Source of the DNA: an uncultured Treponema sp.
GTDB taxonomy: Bacteria > Spirochaetota > Spirochaetia > Treponematales > Treponemataceae
Reading direction: 5' to 3'
Assembly: GCA_947178095.1 (NCBI GenBank)
Contig: CAMWWZ010000005.1
Location: forward strand, 1 to 55,397
DNA length: 55,397 nt
The notes below the pieces were generated by a model, which was not told where the DNA came from, ran no database searches, and was given only the letters and a program-made list of their open reading frames with translations. The position numbers and the translations under genes are program-made. The stretch's first letter is position 1, and each line of letters begins with the position of its first letter. Shown piece by piece: positions 51,235-55,397 of the stretch.

Positions 51235-51684
51235 TTACAAGCCTTTTGCTTCATTCGCCAATTCTTCCGCGCCCGCATGATTTTTCAGCAAGTTCACGAA
51301 CCTTTCATTTTTGAAAAGCCCTGCCAAAGTCGAAAGCGTCTGCAAATGCGTTTGAGAATTGCTCGTCAAAAGCACGAAAAGCACCGAAACTTTTTTTCCG
51401 TCGGGCGCGTTCATGTCAATCGGTTCTTTCAAATAGACCACCGTAACCTGCTGGCTTTCGTCGTCCTTGAGAATTATGTCGCGGCAATGCGGAAGCGCGA
51501 TTCCGTGCCCCACCGCCGTGCTCATCACTTTTTCGCGCCGGCAAAGTCCTTCGTACAATTGCTGCGCCGTAACCGAATCTGGCAAATTCATTTTCGGACA
51601 AATCTGCTCGTACACTTCAAAAATATCGTTCGCGTCAACATTGTTAATCACGCCGCCGCGTTTTATCATTTGTGAAATTTCCAT
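51235..51684 (-). CDS. PTS EIIA (nitrogen/fructose type) domain protein
   Basis: The 149-residue EIIA-Ntr/fructose-type protein has the phospho-accepting His66 in GHGIALPHCRD, followed by PIDMNAPDGKKVSVLFVLLT and QTHLQTLSTLAGLF. These are the standard positions of PtsN-like proteins. No EIIB/EIIC genes are nearby, so a regulatory role is more likely than sugar transport. It lies downstream of the 487-residue gene on the same strand. Confidence 0.9.
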   Translation of the reverse strand: MEISQMIKRGGVINNVDANDIFEVYEQICPKMNLPDSVTAQQLYEGLCRREKVMSTAVGHGIALPHCRDIILKDDESQQVTVVYLKEPIDMNAPDGKKVSVLFVLLTSNSQTHLQTLSTLAGLFKNERFVNLLKNHAGAEELANEAKGL

Positions 51685-51733
51685 TTTTATTCCTCAATTT
51701 TCAACAACGGAAAAAATTAAGTCCGCAGAAAAA

Positions 51734-53197
51734 TCAGACGACCGTAAAATCACTGCGCCGCTGCTTTTCCACCACATAACGAATCGCGTCAACTATGTCC
51801 TCGAAATTGCATTCCATTCCTTCGATTGAAAGTTCGAGAGTCGCCTCGTCTTCCACCACCGCATCGGGATTCGAATTCATCGATTCCAAAATCCTGTTGA
51901 TGTGCGTGAAAAGCTGCGAAAGTATCACCAATTCCTGCTGCGGAAATTGATTGAACTGCGCGGTCGAAGATTCCACGTCGTAAACAAGCGCGCTCACCCG
52001 CGAATAAAGCGAAAGCGCCTGCTTGCGAATCGCGCCCACAGGATAGTCCGCAAAATAATTGTAATCTTTTTTTATTATAGCATATCTTTCGGCAATGTGC
52101 AAGAAAACATATTTTTTTTCGTCGTTCGTGAGCGCAAAATTCGCGGGAAACATCCGCTTCATCAAGACAGCCAAATCCTTTTCCTTGCTGTATTCAAAAT
52201 CCTTGAGATAGCTGTCCAAAATATATTCCGGAATTTTGAACGTGAGATTCTGAAGCTCGCACGGATCTTTTTCCATTTCGCTTCCGTTCCATGCGCCGAC
52301 CGCCGGAACGATTTGATTTTTGTACCAAAGCCGAGTTTCCACGCCGAAAAGTTCAAGGCCGATTTTTTTGGAACGCGCCAAAAAATTTTCCACGGAATCG
52401 CAATTTTTCGTGCAAAGAGTTTCGATGTTGTCGAAGAACGTGAACGCCAGCTGCTCTTCAATCGTGGAACACGGGCCTTCGGTTTCGATTATTTTTATGA
52501 GCGACTTTTCGAATTTATCGCACCAAAGAATTCTCTCGCGGTCGCTTTCTTCGATTTGGACCGTGCCTGAATTATTTTCGCGCTCCTTGTGAATCGGCTC
52601 GATTTCGATGATGCCCTTGTCCCAATTTATCACGCGGCACAAAATTCGGTCGCCCACGGTAAGTCCGATTTCGTCGATAAAATCAGAAATGTCGCAGCCC
52701 GTGATTTTCACGCGCGAAGGAAGCTCGAAATCCACCGCCGCCAAATCCAAGTCCGCAAGCGCGGGATCGGAGGCGATGTACTGCACTTCGTATTCCTCGC
52801 CGAAAAGCCGGTACAAATCAAGCACGGTTTCCTTGCGGAATTCGCCGACGCGGGAATCGAGTTTTTCGCCTTTGCAGACGAACGTGAACGCCGCAGGATT
52901 TTGCATTTCGTCCACGAACGGCATGAAGCGATGCCCCGGAACGAACATCTTGTTTTTGATTTCTTCCTGAGTGAGAGTGAAGCTGAAATACTTTCCCGTA
53001 AACGCCGCCGCCCGCGTGATGAATTCGCCGGACTCAAATTGAAAGACGTAAGGACTTTCCGACAAGTAAGCGTCGCTTTCGTCCTGATTCAAATTGAAAC
53101 CGTTTTCACGCATCCGCCGCGTAAAATCTTTGAGAGTAAAAGGTTTGTCACACGAACGCAAAAAATCGTCCACGGCAAAATTTTCCGAAACCTGCAT
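51734..53197 (-). CDS. conserved protein of unknown function (487 residues)
   Basis: No family is recognised. The protein is soluble and acidic. It begins with a winged-helix-like stretch (FTLKDFTRRMRENGFNLNQD), has strand-rich middle sequence (GDRILCRVINWDKGIIEIEP), helical segments (DLAVLMKRMFPANFALTNDE) and a negatively charged end (VEDEATLELSIEGMECNFED). No signal peptide, membrane span or catalytic motif stands out. The position upstream of the EIIA-like gene and downstream of the flhB-like cluster suggests a lineage-specific cytoplasmic protein. Confidence 0.65.
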   Translation of the reverse strand: MQVSENFAVDDFLRSCDKPFTLKDFTRRMRENGFNLNQDESDAYLSESPYVFQFESGEFITRAAAFTGKYFSFTLTQEEIKNKMFVPGHRFMPFVDEMQNPAAFTFVCKGEKLDSRVGEFRKETVLDLYRLFGEEYEVQYIASDPALADLDLAAVDFELPSRVKITGCDISDFIDEIGLTVGDRILCRVINWDKGIIEIEPIHKERENNSGTVQIEESDRERILWCDKFEKSLIKIIETEGPCSTIEEQLAFTFFDNIETLCTKNCDSVENFLARSKKIGLELFGVETRLWYKNQIVPAVGAWNGSEMEKDPCELQNLTFKIPEYILDSYLKDFEYSKEKDLAVLMKRMFPANFALTNDEKKYVFLHIAERYAIIKKDYNYFADYPVGAIRKQALSLYSRVSALVYDVESSTAQFNQFPQQELVILSQLFTHINRILESMNSNPDAVVEDEATLELSIEGMECNFEDIVDAIRYVVEKQRRSDFTVV

Positions 53198-53310
53198 AAT
53201 TATAAGATAGCACAGTTTGAAAAAAATTTAAATAGCAAGTATTGTCAACAAGCGAAAAATCTAAATTAAAATTGCCGCGCGAGCGTCGGGAATTAAATCT
53301 TCCACGCGAA

Positions 53311-53769
53311 TCATTTTACTTTCGAATACAAGTCGGCCATTTCGTCGCGCCAAGACGCGGGCTTGTTTTTGTCTTCCCAGTCAATGGTTTTCGCAATCGT
53401 GAATTTTTTCGTGTCGTGCGGATTTTCATAGCGAATCACGGCGAAGCGTCCCTGCCCTATGTACGCGATGTGTTCGTTCGACGCGATTTTTTCCTGCGAT
53501 TTCAACTTTTCCAAAACGCAGTCAAAATGCATCGGCGCGCCAGTGGATTTGTCCGCGATGGCTTCCGACATATCAGCGATGGATTTTCCGCAAGCAGGAC
53601 AAATCGCTCCCCGCGCCTTGAATTCGCGGATAGCATTTTCGCGCGTCACGATTTCTTCAGAGCTTTCCACATTAAGCCCAAAATGTCTGCGGGAAGCGTT
53701 CCGCCCCTGCGAATTGTTCCAAGAGCCGCCGTCCCGCAGTCTGCGATTTCTTTTTTCGTTCCTTGTCAT
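53311..53769 (-). CDS. small protein with a Cys-x2-Cys ... Cys motif, unknown
   Basis: The 152-residue protein has a basic Asn/Arg-rich beginning. A putative zinc-binding part reads CPACGKSIADMSEA, followed by GAPMHFDC, giving CxxC plus His/Cys ligands near 57-84. A C-terminal part with YIGQGRFAVIRYENPHDTKK and FTIAKTIDWE follows. It could bind zinc or RNA. It sits in a short-spaced gene run with the 66-residue gene and yraN. Confidence 0.6.
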   Translation of the reverse strand: MTRNEKRNRRLRDGGSWNNSQGRNASRRHFGLNVESSEEIVTRENAIREFKARGAICPACGKSIADMSEAIADKSTGAPMHFDCVLEKLKSQEKIASNEHIAYIGQGRFAVIRYENPHDTKKFTIAKTIDWEDKNKPASWRDEMADLYSKVK

Positions 53770-53791
53770 AGCACACCGTCTTTTAATTTTT

Positions 53792-53992
53792 TCAATTAAA
53801 ATTAAATCTCAATTCTTCCGGATTGTCAATCAAATTCTTGCTCAAAATAAATGCGATTCGATTTACCGCGTTGTCGATATACGACACGTCGTGAATCTTC
53901 GTTCGCAGTTCAAGCAAGCGAGGAGGAATTTTTTCCATTCCATCGAATTTTTCATCGACATCATGCGGAGCATATTTTAAGATTGTGCCCAT
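53792..53992 (-). CDS. small conserved-looking protein, unknown (66 residues)
   Basis: The short protein MGTILKYAPHDVDEKFDGME, helical with IPPRLLELRTKIHDVSYID and a C-terminal ILSKNLIDNPEELRFNFN, starts right after the yraN stop codon (TGA then ATG). Tight packing and protein-like composition support a real gene. No family is recognised. Confidence 0.6.
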   Translation of the reverse strand: MGTILKYAPHDVDEKFDGMEKIPPRLLELRTKIHDVSYIDNAVNRIAFILSKNLIDNPEELRFNFN

Positions 53993-54358
53993 TCAAATTT
54001 CCGAAAAAGCGTTTTCTATAAGATAGACCGGCGCAACACCCGGCATATCCACAACAACAGCGTCAAAGCGGACGATGCTGTTACTATATTTTCGATGTTT
54101 TTCCAGAAAAAATTTAGCACTTTCTATAATTTTGCGCCGTTTCTTCGCGTTCAATTCATATGCCAATGTGTCAGCTTCGCCGCCCGGAAGAGTTTTCACT
54201 TCGGCAAAAACAATCAAGTCCTCCTTCGCGACAATTATGTCGATTTCGCCGCGTCTCGCGCGAAAATTCCTTGCGACGATTTCAAATCCGCGTTCCGCAT
54301 AAAAACGCGCCGCGCGTTCCTCTCCGGCATTGCCGATTTCTTTTTTGCTTCCAACCAT
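53993..54358 (-). CDS. yraN: YraN/UPF0102 family nuclease-like protein
   Basis: The 121-residue protein begins KKEIGNAGEERAARFYAERG and contains the endonuclease-like pattern ARRGEIDIIVAKED and IVFAEVKT (E-x-D, then E-x-K). These are the active-site positions of UPF0102 proteins, which belong to the restriction-endonuclease-like fold. The cellular role is not established. It is located directly downstream of the flhB-like gene. Confidence 0.9.
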   Translation of the reverse strand: MVGSKKEIGNAGEERAARFYAERGFEIVARNFRARRGEIDIIVAKEDLIVFAEVKTLPGGEADTLAYELNAKKRRKIIESAKFFLEKHRKYSNSIVRFDAVVVDMPGVAPVYLIENAFSEI

Positions 54359-54371
54359 AAAAATCGCAAAC

Positions 54372-54641
54372 CTACGCGCCGCGCTCCTTCGCTTCGAACT
54401 GCACGACGAACGCGAAAATTTTCGCCACGGCTTCCCACGTTTCTTCGGGAATCGCTTGCCCGATTTCCTGCACGCTCAAAAAATCGGCGAGCGCGGCATC
54501 TTCCGTAATCGGGATTTTTTTTTCGGCGGCGACCTCGAGCATTTTTTGCGCCAAAAATCCTTTCGCGCTCGCGGCGATGAACGGCGCGCTCGCGCCTTCC
54601 GGATATTTCAACGCCACGGCTTTTTTCACTTCGCGCTTCAC
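54372..54641 (-). CDS. short FlhB-like (EscU/YscU/HrcU C-terminal domain) protein
   Basis: The 89-residue protein consists only of the cytoplasmic domain of FlhB-type export switches: KKAVALKYPEGASAPFIAAS, then AKGFLAQKMLEVAAEKKIPI and DFLSVQEIGQAIPEETWEAV. The self-cleavage motif NPTH that normally precedes the AVALKY strand is absent, as in stand-alone FlhB paralogues (FlhX-like). It may modulate flagellar export. The GTG start at 54641 overlaps the stop of the upstream gene (GTGA); the longer frame upstream reads in the wrong context. Confidence 0.8.
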   Translation of the reverse strand: MKREVKKAVALKYPEGASAPFIAASAKGFLAQKMLEVAAEKKIPITEDAALADFLSVQEIGQAIPEETWEAVAKIFAFVVQFEAKERGA

Positions 54642-55397
54642 GCAAACCCCTCCACAGAAGAAAGTGGAAAATCTTCCGTGCCAAATGCAGAAAATTCCTC
54701 GGGCAAAATCGCGCACACTTCCACGTCTTCGCAGAAAATTTGCGACAAACTTTCCGCCGAAGAATCCGCGTCGCCGCCTTCAAACGAAAAAAGCACGCGG
54801 CAAACTTTTTTGTCTTTAAAGCATAGCACAAAACGCAAATCTTTTCCAGCGAATTTAAAATTCACAGAAATTTTTTCCGCAAGATTTTTTTCCAAGTCAA
54901 CGCAAATCCGAAAAACGCCCGCGCCGCGCAAAGCGTCCTCGCCATTTTTCCGAAGCGAATTCATTTCAAATTCGAACGGCAAAAAAATCCAATTTTTTTC
55001 CCCTTGCGAAAAATTTTTCGCGGCCTTTTGGTTGAAGAATGCCAAAAAATTTTCCTTTTCGCAGCCTTGAAATTTTCCTGCAAGCGCGGATGAAAAAAAA
55101 TTCTTTATTTCGTCGGCGCATTGCTTCAAAAAAAATTCGTAATTATTTTCCAAATCCGAAATTTTGTGAAGCGCGGCGTTTTCCAAAATCGTGTCATTTT
55201 TCGAATAAGAATCGGATTTTTTTTCCGCAGAATTTTCGCCAGAATTTTCGTCACTTGAATTTTCTTCGCGCGTATTTTCATTTTCGCCTTCTTGAAAATC
55301 GCCGCCGAGCAGCTCCATAATTTCTTCAAGAAAATCGTCCGAATCAAATCCTTTTTGTTCCAAAAGAATCGCGCTTTCTGCGGCATCGATTTCGCGC
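54638..55397 (-). CDS. partial gene at right edge, possible FliK-like protein
   Basis: The frame is open through the right end of the window, so the start is missing; a TTG at 55363 is only one possible start. The visible ~250 residues have an acidic Asn/Glu/Ser-rich linker, then a helical segment (LENNYEFFLKQCADEIKNFF). A strand-rich C-terminal part follows (WIFLPFEFEMNSLRK, GVFRICVDLEKNLAEKISVN, FKFAGKDLRFVLCFKDKK). This weakly resembles the C-terminal domain of hook-length regulators (FliK). The coupling to an flhB-like gene fits export control, but the assignment is tentative. Confidence 0.5.
   Translation of the reverse strand, partial: REIDAAESAILLEQKGFDSDDFLEEIMELLGGDFQEGENENTREENSSDENSGENSAEKKSDSYSKNDTILENAALHKISDLENNYEFFLKQCADEIKNFFSSALAGKFQGCEKENFLAFFNQKAAKNFSQGEKNWIFLPFEFEMNSLRKNGEDALRGAGVFRICVDLEKNLAEKISVNFKFAGKDLRFVLCFKDKKVCRVLFSFEGGDADSSAESLSQIFCEDVEVCAILPEEFSAFGTEDFPLSSVEGFA

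Noticed and set aside
1..55397. tRNA, rRNA or insertion-sequence transposase genes.
   Set aside because: No tRNA cloverleaf, rRNA signature or transposase-like protein was seen on either strand, although this was checked only by eye.

Overview
The window reads as a chromosomal segment of a spirochaete, most likely a Treponema of the gut or free-living type. The main evidence is the flagellar order fliF-(small fliG-like gene)-fliG-fliH-fliI-fliJ, a short FlhB-like gene next to yraN, a CBS/DRTGG-containing family II pyrophosphatase, and several secreted proteins without wider homologues that I can name. Base composition is moderate in the core genes and clearly more AT-rich in two restriction-modification islands and in the 37.5-41.3 kb stretch. 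I recognised these families by eye; no database search was run.

Layout. 0.3-8.6 kb: D-lactate dehydrogenase (minus strand), then a plus-strand run of a Bax-inhibitor-1 membrane protein, a phytoene-desaturase-like flavoprotein, and a GldA / GldF-GldG fusion / DUF4340 ABC exporter-like system. 8.6-14.3 kb: a minus-strand run pyrE - outer-membrane barrel - HD-domain protein - histidine phosphatase, divergent from guaA. 14.3-19.7 kb: a RelBE-type toxin-antitoxin pair, CBS-type pyrophosphatase, two secreted proteins and an HD-GYP-like signalling protein. 19.8-30.8 kb: gpmI, a Sau3AI-type restriction-modification pair, mnmG, three GNAT acetyltransferases, a PanE-like reductase and gatB.

30.8-37.4 kb is a defence island: a GIY-YIG-like/DEAD helicase protein, a DinJ-YafQ toxin-antitoxin pair on the other strand, two N6-adenine methyltransferase-like subunits and a divergent XRE regulator. 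Unrelated 23-bp tandem repeats lie on both sides. 37.5-41.3 kb holds secreted or orphan genes (RCC1 repeats, YARHG, GAD-like immunity protein, small membrane proteins). 41.3-47.5 kb is the flagellar rotor/export operon. 47.6-55.4 kb holds a DUF362 ferredoxin-like protein, transketolase, an EIIA-Ntr-like protein and a conserved cluster ending in an flhB-like gene and an edge-truncated gene.

The most unusual content is not in the large genes. Two copies of a ~280-nt structured leader element, about 88% identical by hand alignment, sit directly in front of unrelated genes (a GNAT gene at 27.2 kb and transketolase at 50.7 kb), both pointing into the gene. Their differences include six base pairs changed on both sides of a stem, and both start with a Shine-Dalgarno (SD) sequence and the same 16-codon reading frame. 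The last hairpin of the element abuts the SD of the downstream gene, and unrelated hairpins are placed the same way in front of several other genes. A second pattern is a set of genes whose -10 box lies only 6-8 nt before the ATG with no SD, suggesting leaderless mRNAs. A third is a 130-residue protein in the flagellar operon that looks like a FliG N-terminal segment followed by a copy of the FliF tail.
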